Source: Curvivirga sp965219885
GTDB taxonomy: Bacteria; Pseudomonadota; Alphaproteobacteria; UBA8366; Aestuariispiraceae
NCBI RefSeq assembly: GCF_965219885.1
Contig: NZ_CBDCOT010000007.1
Coordinates: 186,001 to 250,000, forward strand
DNA: 64,000 nt
Direction: 5' to 3'
Both the position numbers and the translations under genes were made by a program. The notes below the pieces were generated by a model. That model saw only the letters and a list, made by a program, of their open reading frames with translations. It was not told the origin of the DNA and made no database searches. Numbering within the stretch: the first letter of the stretch is position 1; each line of letters starts with the position of its first letter. Shown piece by piece: positions 36,963-44,788 of this stretch.

Positions 36963-37319
36963 TAACCTACATACGCACCCCCCTACATATAATGCCTACA
37001 CCACATCCAATATATATCACCGTTACCCATTAGGAATCGGCTGCAAGGCGCATAAAACCTAGGTATTTTTCTTAGCTAACGGTATATAGGGCATGCAACA
37101 CTGATCAATACTTACACCTAGCATGGTCATTTGTTGCTGCGTGTGGTGGGGCATTAGGTGTAGTATGGTTTGTGAGGTGCGTGATGTAATTCATTTGAAG
37201 AGATATGCATGTTTTGCTCAGGTTTAATACCTTAGTATACACGTAATCCCTTCATGCCTTTGACAAGTAAATATATTACATAATACGCATGTATTTACCA
37301 ACAATTTGGGAGACTTATT
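36963..37319. other. Inner half of the right inverted repeat, non-coding
   Basis: 357 bp with the higA promoter at its end and the AATGCC-CACCACA blocks also noted in the left copy. No HigB-like toxin frame is present. Confidence 0.55.
37260..37294 (+). promoter_or_regulatory. higA promoter with dyad operator (also present in the left repeat)
   Basis: -35 TTGACA at 37260-37265, a weak -10 (TAATAC-like) about 15 bp on, and ATAC-GCAT-GTAT (37283-37294), an inverted repeat overlapping the start-site region, as expected for HigA autorepression. The mirror copy lies at 26634-26668. Confidence 0.55.
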
Positions 37320-37583
37320 ATGATGATACACAACCCTCCGCATCCGGTGGAAGTGATTGAAGATGCATATCTACCGGGAGATAAATGGAAGCAAGAGAAC
37401 CTTGTAAACGTAACAGGGGTTGCACCCGAAGTAATCTCACAATTCATGCAGAAGAAGCACAAGGTCACTCATGAGCTAGCAATGGCATTTGAGAAAGCTT
37501 TTGGTTTATCTGCTGATGGCTGGATGAAACTTCAGGCAGATTATGATTTGTGGCAACAAAATGCTGCAAACTATGAAAGCTGA
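37320..37583 (+). CDS. HigA-family antitoxin-like HTH protein, copy 2
   Basis: Identical in sequence to the 87-residue protein encoded at 26345-26608. GGGAGA lies seven bases before the ATG. No toxin gene lies before or after it. Two copies, one per repeat arm and both reading toward the outer att core, suggest it is maintained as part of the repeat, for example as a repeat-binding or directionality protein, though a recruited regulator or addiction relic is also possible. Confidence 0.85.
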   Translation: MMIHNPPHPVEVIEDAYLPGDKWKQENLVNVTGVAPEVISQFMQKKHKVTHELAMAFEKAFGLSADGWMKLQADYDLWQQNAANYES

Positions 37584-38212
37584 TATGCCTCTATAGATAT
37601 TAAATCCCCGTGTGTTGCAGGCATTGTATATATAATATATGGGTATCCCCCATGGCCCTCGCATACCCCTCATAGAATGCCTTTATGCGCTGTTTTAAGG
37701 TGTGTACAGACACCTGTGAATCTGCGTACAACAAATCATACAACCAATCTTTAGGGCGTTGTAAGGGCTTGTATTGCACCCTCTATGCACCATGCGTTGA
37801 TGGTCATTTATGCCTACTAAATCACCAAACAGGCAATGCCATCATTCTTCCTATCATCATGGATGATCATCGATTACCGCATGCGTTGTGCATGTGGTGC
37901 CATCATGTGTGATTGGCATTTGTTGTAGTATTTAATGCTGCATGGATTGGTAAGTTTGGTCGCGGCGTGTATTGCTTCATGAGATGGTAGACCAAACGGT
38001 AGACCAAAATGTGCCTGTTGACGGCCAACATGAATCCCTTAAAGTACCAGAAACACTGATAATCATTGGGTTAATGGTGCATCAAGTGGGAATAGAACCA
38101 CCCAAACACTGCAATTCTTGCTTCTTGGGTGCGCCAGTTTCTCCCTCAATACATGCCTCAACCTATTGATATCTCAGTGTAGTTATTCATTGCTGCATGA
38201 GGGGTAGACCAG
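37584..38212. other. Outer half of right inverted repeat and att-arm region
   Basis: 629 bp without a convincing gene: repeat sequence to 38136, then 79 bp identical to the DNA between the tRNA and the integrase start. Small frames here do not look like proteins. Confidence 0.55.
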
Positions 38213-38215
38213 ATG
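38123..38215 (+). repeat. 93-bp inverted copy of the tRNA-end/integrase-upstream region
   Basis: Identical to the reverse complement of 43777-43869. It comprises 14 nt of tRNA 3' end (att core, opposite orientation to the others) and 79 bp that precede the integrase gene, and ends on the ATG of the next gene just as the other copy ends on the integrase ATG. A second site of the GGTAGACCA type is at 38203-38211. Confidence 0.9.
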
Positions 38216-39166
38216 TCTTTGAGAGCGTCGCTCAAACACGTAACTGAAAACTATCAGAATGCAATTAAAGAAGTTTTTACAGGTCATGATTTAGCAAATT
38301 TTGTGAGGCATGATTTAAGATATGCCTTACAGGAAGCTTTAGGTAACTCACCTGCGTACAAAGTTGCATCTGGGGCTGGGAACTCTTCATGGGCAACGAT
38401 CCCATGGTTAGCCGTGCTTGATCCAACAATTACAACTTCAGCTCTCAGAGGTTATTACATTGTTTATTTGATATCAGATGATGGTAAGACGATATACTTA
38501 TCATTGAATCAAGGTGCTACTTCCATATACAAGGAGTTTGGAGAGGCTCGGGGGCGTATCGTTCTTAAAAGCAGGGCAAGCATGATGCGAGAGAAAGTTT
38601 CGGAATATGTCTTAGCTTTAAACGATTATGAGGTTGAATTTTTTAGTAAGCTCAGGTTGCCAAAGGGGTATGTTGCCGGACATGTCGCTGGTATTAAGTA
38701 TTATGTGGATTCATTGCCGAACGAAAAACAGTTGTTGCTTGATTTAGAAAAAATGCTGAAGATATATAGTGTACTGGAGTTCAGAGGTGGAAACGAAACA
38801 GAAATACTCGATAGTGATGAGCGAAGTGCAGTATTATTAAAGCAAACTATGACGGAGCGCAGGCGGTATAGCTTTCATAGAAGGATAGATAGAAACTCAG
38901 CGGCAAGCAGGCAAGCCAAGAAGGTGCATAAATGCGTATGTGCTGCATGTGGTTTTGACTTTAAAAATACTTATGGCACGTTAGGTGAGGGGGTTATTGA
39001 AGCGCATCATAAGATCCCGCTGTCTGATCTAAAAGAAGGTGAGGTTATGGAATATGACTTATTGAATGACTTTGTAATGCTATGTTCTAATTGTCATAAG
39101 ATGATTCATAAAATGGATGATCCATCTGATGTGCAGGCGCTAATTGATTTAATAAATGCAAGGTAA
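38213..39166 (+). CDS. MrcB-N (DUF3578) / HNH restriction-type endonuclease
   Basis: 317 residues. The N-terminal part (about 30-120) fits the MrcB N-terminal domain: KVASGAGNSSWATIPWLAVLDPTITTSALRGYYIVYLIS, then IYLSLNQG. The C-terminal part is an HNH nuclease (CVCAACGFDFKNTYG, then IEAHHKIPL and NDFVMLCSNCHKMIHK). Such fusions act as modification-dependent (type IV-like) restriction enzymes. Its start codon is the last three bases of the 93-bp repeat, so it uses the same upstream sequence as the integrase gene. Confidence 0.88.
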   Translation: MSLRASLKHVTENYQNAIKEVFTGHDLANFVRHDLRYALQEALGNSPAYKVASGAGNSSWATIPWLAVLDPTITTSALRGYYIVYLISDDGKTIYLSLNQGATSIYKEFGEARGRIVLKSRASMMREKVSEYVLALNDYEVEFFSKLRLPKGYVAGHVAGIKYYVDSLPNEKQLLLDLEKMLKIYSVLEFRGGNETEILDSDERSAVLLKQTMTERRRYSFHRRIDRNSAASRQAKKVHKCVCAACGFDFKNTYGTLGEGVIEAHHKIPLSDLKEGEVMEYDLLNDFVMLCSNCHKMIHKMDDPSDVQALIDLINAR

Positions 39167-39329
39167 TATTGTGCGGGTAAGTGCAGCTCGGTTGGGTTGT
39201 TATTACAAAGGTCAATGTCGTTGTGATAAGGGAATTTGTTGACCAAATTATAGAATCCATAAGGGTTCATAGAGGCGATTACAGAATAGCAAGCACTAAG
39301 TAAGCTTAACTCAATTCTTTGCCAAGCAG

Positions 39330-40202
39330 TTAGCTCGTCTCTCGAAGTTTCTTAATGGTCTGAATGTGATCAGGTTTAATGTACATATTCTCGTGAAAAG
39401 CTTGATCTTTGTGGCATATGCAGCATAGAGGCTGAAGGTTGAATTTATTATTGTTCCCACGATTGCCATCTTTGTGATGAACGTGAAGCAAGCTTCGATG
39501 TTTGCTTAGTTCAACGCCACATTTGTCACATTTCCATTGAGCAGCTCTGCGTACATTCTCAGATATTTTTGCCCAATCAGACGTATAATTCCCTTCTGGG
39601 AAGGTCTCAGGTGAGTAGAGCGGTAGACTTCTGAAAATATGCTCGTAGTTCTCGAAGAATTTTCCAATATCAAAGTTTTTTACTATTTCGTCTGTTTGAG
39701 ATTTCTCTTTCTCAGCGAAGCCATCGTAGTTCAGTTCTTTTAGGCAGACTTTGCATGGCATTAACTGAGCGTTGATCTCTTCTAGGCGTTTATTACGTTC
39801 TCGATCCCAAGGTTCTACTCTAAACAAACCCTCCGGATCACGTGTAAGCACGTAGCGGTCAAACCGGCCTTTTTGTTTCATCTTTCGGAGAATATCGCAA
39901 TCCATTACATGATATTTAGGTGCTGGAGATGGTTCACTTTGTAGTGTCTCAAGGTCTGTGAAGGGTTGGTATATATGCAGTGTTGCTTGTGTGTTACCAA
40001 TCGTAGCTAGGCCAGCAGGGAACTCTAGTAATCTCTCTAAGTCTTCACCCAACAAGATTACGTTTCCTGTCTCGATTAATTCAAGTTCAAATGCACTCTT
40101 TTGAGGAAGACGTCGAGAGGTTGTTTTTATAAAAGGTGCAGCCTTCGCGCCAATCGATTCTCTTGCTTGGATGAGTCTGCTGAAGTCCACTTTTAGTTTC
40201 AC
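39330..40202 (-). CDS. zorE: Zorya type II effector ZorE (HNH endonuclease)
   Basis: 290 residues from a GTG that shares one base with the zorB stop (TAGTG). The C-terminal HNH domain is clear: WKCDKCGVELSKHRSLLHVHHKDGNRGNNNKFNLQPLCCICHKDQ. The N-terminal 200 residues are a less defined domain. In type II Zorya, ZorE is the nuclease that degrades or nicks phage DNA while ZorAB forms the membrane motor. Gene order zorA-zorB-zorE without zorC/zorD fits type II. The three genes overlap and form one operon. Confidence 0.85.
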   Translation of the reverse strand: MKLKVDFSRLIQARESIGAKAAPFIKTTSRRLPQKSAFELELIETGNVILLGEDLERLLEFPAGLATIGNTQATLHIYQPFTDLETLQSEPSPAPKYHVMDCDILRKMKQKGRFDRYVLTRDPEGLFRVEPWDRERNKRLEEINAQLMPCKVCLKELNYDGFAEKEKSQTDEIVKNFDIGKFFENYEHIFRSLPLYSPETFPEGNYTSDWAKISENVRRAAQWKCDKCGVELSKHRSLLHVHHKDGNRGNNNKFNLQPLCCICHKDQAFHENMYIKPDHIQTIKKLRETS

Positions 40203-40927
40203 TAGAGTCTCCGTTCGATGGCCGGAGCAACACGTTCAAGAATTCTAAACAGTGCTTCTTTGGTTTTGGTTCGAATTGTAAATTCCACTCTGCGAGACTT
40301 TTGTTTATCTTCTGCTCCATTTACTAGGATGGTACGTGCAGAAGACAATCCATTAGCACTGACTGTATTCCTCATCCACGGACGATAGCTTTCTAGGCTG
40401 TGGATTCCGAGGGAATAGCTTAGCACAGCTCTCGTACGTTCTTGTGATAGCTCCATGTTATGGACGAAGGCCTCAGTTAGATCTGCGCTACTATTCCATT
40501 CGGAGGATGTGTGCCCCTCGATTCTGATTTCACTGATTTGTGGAAGAAAATGTTCTCCTAAAAGGCTTATATAGCGAGGCATGAAGTCATCCAAGATAGT
40601 CTTAAACTGTTCTTCTAACTCTGCACTTCCAGACTTGAAAAGAACTTCTGGGGCTACGAAACGTATTGTTAATGTTTCCTTATCGATCTCGGCATTCCAA
40701 TTTTTGAGGTCTTCTTCAAACTCATTGTTTAATGCTGAATATATCTCGAGCTCTGTATCCTGCCATTCCGTGACGATCTCTGTCACGTTCTGAGCACGAT
40801 GGTTGGCGTCCTTTGCGTAGATCACAGCTATGAACAGAAAGACCATCATTAATCCTGCCATCAAATCAGATACTGATATCCAGTTTTCTTCACTCCCCTG
40901 TTTGTTGGTTTGGAAGAGATTAGCCAT
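40202..40927 (-). CDS. zorB: Zorya motor subunit ZorB (MotB/OmpA-like)
   Basis: About 241 residues from the ATG at 40927, which overlaps the end of zorA by eight bases and has GAGAAGG upstream; the frame is open to 40945. One transmembrane helix (WISVSDLMAGLMMVFLFIAVIYAKD, about 14-38) contains the MotB-type aspartate, followed by a periplasmic OmpA-like peptidoglycan-binding domain (IRIEGHTSSEW, SQERTRAVLSYSL, SRRVEFTI). ZorB anchors the motor to the cell wall and forms the ion channel with ZorA. Confidence 0.9.
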   Translation of the reverse strand: MANLFQTNKQGSEENWISVSDLMAGLMMVFLFIAVIYAKDANHRAQNVTEIVTEWQDTELEIYSALNNEFEEDLKNWNAEIDKETLTIRFVAPEVLFKSGSAELEEQFKTILDDFMPRYISLLGEHFLPQISEIRIEGHTSSEWNSSADLTEAFVHNMELSQERTRAVLSYSLGIHSLESYRPWMRNTVSANGLSSARTILVNGAEDKQKSRRVEFTIRTKTKEALFRILERVAPAIERRL

Positions 40928-42503
40928 TGTTTGCTGCCTTCTCACTTAATTCAACTATTTTACGACTGTTCTCTAAAAGCGGTGTATAGTCCGCAACAAA
41001 CTTCTCAGCCAACCCAGATAAATTTTCAGCCATAGTACTTACAACGCTTTCGATTTCGGATTGCATGGCATCATCAAGTTGCGTGAAGGCTTCATTCAGG
41101 CGTGAAGTAGTTTCAGAGAGGGTCTCATTAAACTCATTTCGTAATCCATCTAACATCTCACGCTGAGAAGTTTGCATGTGAGACATGGTTTCATTTAGGG
41201 AGCCATTAATTTCTTTTGTGCTGGTTTCAACAGCATTGAGCATCTGTTTATGGATTGCTTCAATACTATCTGTTACCATCTCGCTAGAGGTCTTCAGGTT
41301 CTCCACGAGTTGCTCAGATGATTTCTCTATTCCTTCTCTTAGGATGTTCGAGGTCTCTTCGCTTGTATTACGTAAGTGTGTAAAACTCTCCTCAAGAAAT
41401 TGGGCGGTTTCTTTTTGAGAATGCATTATATCTTCCCAGGTTTCACTAATGTTAGATACAGACTGTTTCTGTTTTTCAGCGGCATCATTTAAATTTTCAG
41501 TCAGGTTTGAGATATTTCGTTCAATGACTGGGAAGGCATCTAATGCTTTGTTACGCATCTCCGCAAAGCCTCCAAGGGCGCTTGTCAAGCGTTCAAGCTG
41601 TTCGTTAACGTGATCATTGGCTATGGCCATTTTTTCAACTTGCTCGGGTATTTGCTTGGAAGATACTGCAATACTAGAGATTGACGTTTCGGTAGTCTTT
41701 ATTGAGTCAATGGTTGTGCTTAGTGTGGTTTCTAGTTGTACCATTTGCTCTTTATAATTCTCTTGCCATTGTACGAGCTTCCCAACGGCTTCATTGAGCT
41801 GTTTGAAGTTCTCACCGAATTGCTCGGAAATTTTCTCGTTGAATTCGCGGATAACTGACTTCAATTCGTCTATGATAGCTTTTGAGAACGCTTCAGACAT
41901 TTTTTCAGAGAACTCTTTGAATTCAGCAACTTGCTCTTTAAAGCCTTTGCTGACGGCTTTACTCAGATCTGAGGTGTCCGTCCGAAGCATTTTGATCTGA
42001 CCTACAACACTGCTTTCTTCGGAACCTACAAGTGCGTTCTTCAGATCAATCATCTGCTCCCGTTGTTTTGTGTTATTTTCAGTGATGCCTTTGTTGATTT
42101 CTTTGAGTTGTTGTAATAGGTCTTCCGCTGTTGCTTCGTCATCATCGGAAATTTCTTTCGATTGAATGATGGGTCCTATGACTTTGAAGGCGACTGCTCC
42201 TGCGAGACCTAATATAGAAGTTCCAAAGGCTACCTTTAGCCCCTCTAGTAAAGTTGGAACAGACCTATTGATCGTTCTGATATCAAAATCTAATAGACCG
42301 ATGAATATCCCTAAAAATGTACCTAAGATACCTAAAGAAGTCATTGCAGATGCTGCGTGTCTCGCAATAAACCTTGCTTTCTCATTCTTCGCGTTGAACC
42401 AAATTAAGCCATACAAGAAGTAAATGCCAATAATGATAGTGAATGTAGAGCTAATCTCGTTTTCAAATAGAGCGATACCCATCCTCAAGAGAGAATCTAT
42501 CAT
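40920..42503 (-). CDS. zorA: Zorya motor subunit ZorA (MotA-like with long coiled-coil tail)
   Basis: About 527 residues from the ATG at 42503 (TTG at 42512 also in frame). Three N-terminal membrane helices (FTIIIGIYFLYGLIWF, ASAMTSLGILGTFLGIFIGLL, LKVAFGTSILGLAGAVAFKVIGPI) match MotA/ExbB proteins. The rest, from about residue 125 to the end, is a helical, Glu/Lys/Ser-rich coiled coil that forms the cytoplasmic tail thought to pass the signal of phage DNA entry. The tail is typical of the compact type II version. Confidence 0.9.
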   Translation of the reverse strand: MIDSLLRMGIALFENEISSTFTIIIGIYFLYGLIWFNAKNEKARFIARHAASAMTSLGILGTFLGIFIGLLDFDIRTINRSVPTLLEGLKVAFGTSILGLAGAVAFKVIGPIIQSKEISDDDEATAEDLLQQLKEINKGITENNTKQREQMIDLKNALVGSEESSVVGQIKMLRTDTSDLSKAVSKGFKEQVAEFKEFSEKMSEAFSKAIIDELKSVIREFNEKISEQFGENFKQLNEAVGKLVQWQENYKEQMVQLETTLSTTIDSIKTTETSISSIAVSSKQIPEQVEKMAIANDHVNEQLERLTSALGGFAEMRNKALDAFPVIERNISNLTENLNDAAEKQKQSVSNISETWEDIMHSQKETAQFLEESFTHLRNTSEETSNILREGIEKSSEQLVENLKTSSEMVTDSIEAIHKQMLNAVETSTKEINGSLNETMSHMQTSQREMLDGLRNEFNETLSETTSRLNEAFTQLDDAMQSEIESVVSTMAENLSGLAEKFVADYTPLLENSRKIVELSEKAANNG

Positions 42504-42645
42504 TGTCCCCAATCCTTTAAGTAGCTAATAGTTATTGAATACAATCACCATTATTGGCTTACTTTCAAGTGTTATCTGGTTAAAAGTTATCGTTTAGAGG
42601 GTTCTTGTGTGAGTTGAGGCTGTGAAGTGTATTTAAGGCGCTAGG

Positions 42646-43779
42646 TCATAGTCTATTAAGCCATTTATGGGTGATTTGTATTGGGAAGCCGTTTCCGTAA
42701 CCTTCACCAACGCCAGCTGTGTGCCAACCTCCTATCTGGTTAATTATACCCGCAGGGCACTCTACGGCGCGTAGTCTATCACGCATGCTATGCCGGAAAG
42801 AGTGCATAACGCATCCATTAGGTACACGACTGCGAAGCCATTTGTTTGCTGCTGCGCTGGCGGAATTACCGTTGCTTGTTCCGGTCTTGTTGTATTGTGG
42901 AAATAGAAAACCTTCTTGTGATACGAGTTGTTGTGCTGCCCATAATGATGCACCTACAAGAGGTATCTTGCGTGTACTGTCGTTAGTTTTTAGTGGTCGC
43001 CATGGATGAGGCCTAAGATTAATGTATGGGATCTCAAAATCTAGGTGCAGATCTTCATTAACCAAACCTACAGCCTCAGATAGGCGCATGCCTGTGTCGC
43101 TGACTAAGGCAATTAAGTGTCGCAGGCTGTCATCTTTCTTATAGCATTCACTTTGAACCTTGCGGATGTACTCATCTGGTATTGGTTTACGATCTTCTTT
43201 ATCATCTTTTTGTGGGATAAAGGTGCGGGCGAAAGCATTCTTTACATCAAGACCATTCTCTTGAATGGCTATGTTGATGATGGATCGTATTGTGGAGAAT
43301 ATCCGAGTGACTGAGGATGAGCTTAATCCTCTTTCAAACAGCGTGTCACGAAAAGTGGCCGCATCAGCAGAGGTGTATTCTCCAATTGGTCTATTGCCCA
43401 AAGCCTTTGCGACATATTCAATGCATCGCTCGGTTGTGCGTTGGAAAACTTGCCCCTTTCCATGTCCTTTGAGGCGAATGTAAGTGTCTTTAGCTTCGGT
43501 CAAGAGTGGTGTGTTACTGGATTGCAGGTGATGAGTGGTAGTCGATTGTGTTGGCAGTAAGAAATCCATTTTCTGCATACGTATGCTTAGCCAATACGCC
43601 TCTAGCTTCTCATAGTACATTCTACTCAAGCGTATCGCATGTGACTGGTTGGTCGTGCGCAGGCATTTAATGATTCTTGGTTTGTGGTGGTGTTCCAATA
43701 CGTCACTTGGAACACGTTTTGAAAAATACCAGATGCCTCTCTTCTTGTACAAATAAGAGGGCGTGTTTTGGTCTACCAT
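42646..43779 (-). CDS. int: Tyrosine recombinase/integrase of the island
   Basis: 377 residues. An N-terminal arm/core-binding part (YLYKKRGIWYFSKRVPSDVL) and a catalytic domain carrying the Arg in SDTGMRLSEAVGL, HxxR in MHSFRHSMRDRL, the GGW block and the nucleophile Tyr in VGEGYGNG. It is complete. Its start lies 77 bp from the 3' end of tRNA-Arg(CCG), which is its attachment site, so it is the likely agent of island integration and, through internal att cores, of segment rearrangement. Paired TGGTCTACC motifs 12 bp apart (43769-43777, 43781-43789) straddle the start codon and may be arm-type sites or its operator. Confidence 0.95.
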   Translation of the reverse strand: MVDQNTPSYLYKKRGIWYFSKRVPSDVLEHHHKPRIIKCLRTTNQSHAIRLSRMYYEKLEAYWLSIRMQKMDFLLPTQSTTTHHLQSSNTPLLTEAKDTYIRLKGHGKGQVFQRTTERCIEYVAKALGNRPIGEYTSADAATFRDTLFERGLSSSSVTRIFSTIRSIINIAIQENGLDVKNAFARTFIPQKDDKEDRKPIPDEYIRKVQSECYKKDDSLRHLIALVSDTGMRLSEAVGLVNEDLHLDFEIPYINLRPHPWRPLKTNDSTRKIPLVGASLWAAQQLVSQEGFLFPQYNKTGTSNGNSASAAANKWLRSRVPNGCVMHSFRHSMRDRLRAVECPAGIINQIGGWHTAGVGEGYGNGFPIQITHKWLNRL

Positions 43780-43869
43780 CTGGTCTACCCCTCATGCAGC
43801 AATGAATAACTACACTGAGATATCAATAGGTTGAGGCATGTATTGAGGGAGAAACTGGCGCACCCAAGA
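43777..43869 (-). repeat. 93-bp repeat between integrase start and tRNA-Arg (reference copy)
   Basis: Inverted match of 38123-38215. Contains the last 14 nt of the tRNA gene and the complete upstream region of the integrase down to its ATG. Confidence 0.9.
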
Positions 43870-43932
43870 GGATTCGAACCTCTGGCCTCTGCCTTCGGAG
43901 GGCAGCGCTCTATCCAGCTGAGCTATGGGTGC
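43856..43932 (-). tRNA. tRNA-Arg (anticodon CCG), island attachment site
   Basis: 77 nt with CCA encoded. On the minus strand: acceptor GCACCCA pairs with TGGGTGC, D arm AGCTCAGCTGGATAGAGC, anticodon arm CTGCC-CTCCGAA-GGCAG (anticodon CCG), and T arm with the GTTCGAATC core. The 3' 47 nt recur at 14755-14801 as the far end of the island. The gene remains complete because the island brings a matching 3' end. Confidence 0.95.
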
Positions 43933-44062
43933 GTCTTAGATTTTGAAAATCTATCTTTCAAAACAATATAGCGACTATAGATGAGTCGTTGCGGGTTATA
44001 TAGTGGAATGTGGTATTGGGAAAGTGATTTTTTCACTCTCCCATATGGATGTAAGATTTCTT

Positions 44063-44518
44063 TTATGCTTTGCCTAAAAGAGAAAAGATTGATTGGCGAT
44101 TCCAGATCAGTAACACCATGCCTGAAATCCAGACACCGCAAGCCATAATAAAGAGCGTACCGCCGTCCCCTTGTACTTCAACGCCTAACGGGGTGAAGAG
44201 GTGGAAGAAAATCGCACCTGTCATAATGCCACTTGCCATAGCACCACCAATGGCGCTGCCTAAGTTACATTTGCGGATCAGGGCGCCCAGCAAAATTAAG
44301 GATGCAATCAATTCTGCACCACCGATAACATAGGCGTTAAAAATACCGGGTGGCAGGAACAAGCCTTCCAGGCCAAAACTATCAGCGGCCCATTTGTCCA
44401 AGATGCCAAAGATATGGTCTGTTTCAGGGGAGCCTGTAAACTTAAAGAAAAGAGACTGAATAAATACAAAGGCAATGTAGATTGATAACACGCCTGTAAT
44501 GATCCGTTTTTTATCCAT
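44063..44518 (-). CDS. DoxX-like four-helix membrane protein
   Basis: 151 residues with four hydrophobic helices (ITGVLSIYIAFVFIQSLFFKF, YVIGGAELIASLILLGALI, IGGAMASGIMTGAIFFHLF, LFIMACGVWISGMVLLIW). The opening FxKF-type segment and the GGxEL motif in helix 2 fit the DoxX/DoxX-like superfamily. Function is unclear in this superfamily; some members act in redox or sulfur metabolism. It is the first backbone gene after the tRNA and stands alone. Confidence 0.7.
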   Translation of the reverse strand: MDKKRIITGVLSIYIAFVFIQSLFFKFTGSPETDHIFGILDKWAADSFGLEGLFLPPGIFNAYVIGGAELIASLILLGALIRKCNLGSAIGGAMASGIMTGAIFFHLFTPLGVEVQGDGGTLFIMACGVWISGMVLLIWNRQSIFSLLGKA

Positions 44519-44788
44519 GACGATAAACTTCCTTCATTTGGAATATTTTTTTAATTTCTACTCAAGAAATAGAGTGTTTTTCGCAAAAAAGGAAGTCACT
44601 TATTCTTGATATGCTCGTTAGATGCATTTTTAAACTAAAATATTAATTTTTATTGGAAAAAGATTGCTAATTTATAAATCATGATTAAAGTATTTTTCCA
44701 TATGATTGATATATTTTTCATATCTTTTAAGATTGTTTGATCATTTTTGCACATATAAAAATATAATTCTTGGGAGGGAGTCTGCAAA

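Larger units (their letters stand above)
36966..38136. repeat. Right copy of the 1171-bp inverted repeat
   Basis: Reverse complement of 25792-26962. Begins three bases after the HNH stop codon and ends exactly at the att core (CCA end of the tRNA). Contains higA copy 2 and GGTAGACCA motifs at 37986-37994 and 37998-38006. Absence of visible divergence from the left copy implies recent duplication or ongoing gene conversion. Confidence 0.93.
14755..43902. mobile_element. Genomic island integrated at tRNA-Arg(CCG), about 29 kb, composite
   Basis: Bounded by the 47-nt direct repeat and carrying a tyrosine integrase whose start lies 77 bp from the tRNA 3' end. The cargo is a giant RTX protein, type III R-M, Mrr, DUF6615-like, a polymerase/RNase H-like/HNH cluster, an MrcB-N/HNH protein and type II Zorya. 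Internal copies of the att core at 25792-25805 and 38123-38136 divide it into three segments (RTX; inverted-repeat-flanked restriction/polymerase segment; Zorya/integrase). This suggests assembly by repeated integration or integrase-mediated rearrangement. The chromosomal genes on both sides lack mobile signatures. Confidence 0.9.

Noticed and set aside
25792..38136. Insertion sequence or composite transposon
   Set aside because: The 1171-bp repeats encode no transposase and no target duplication is seen; the outer ends coincide with tRNA att cores.
39330..42503. Flagellar-type or Tol/Exb motor genes
   Set aside because: The long coiled-coil tail on the MotA-like protein and the HNH gene in the same operon point to Zorya.
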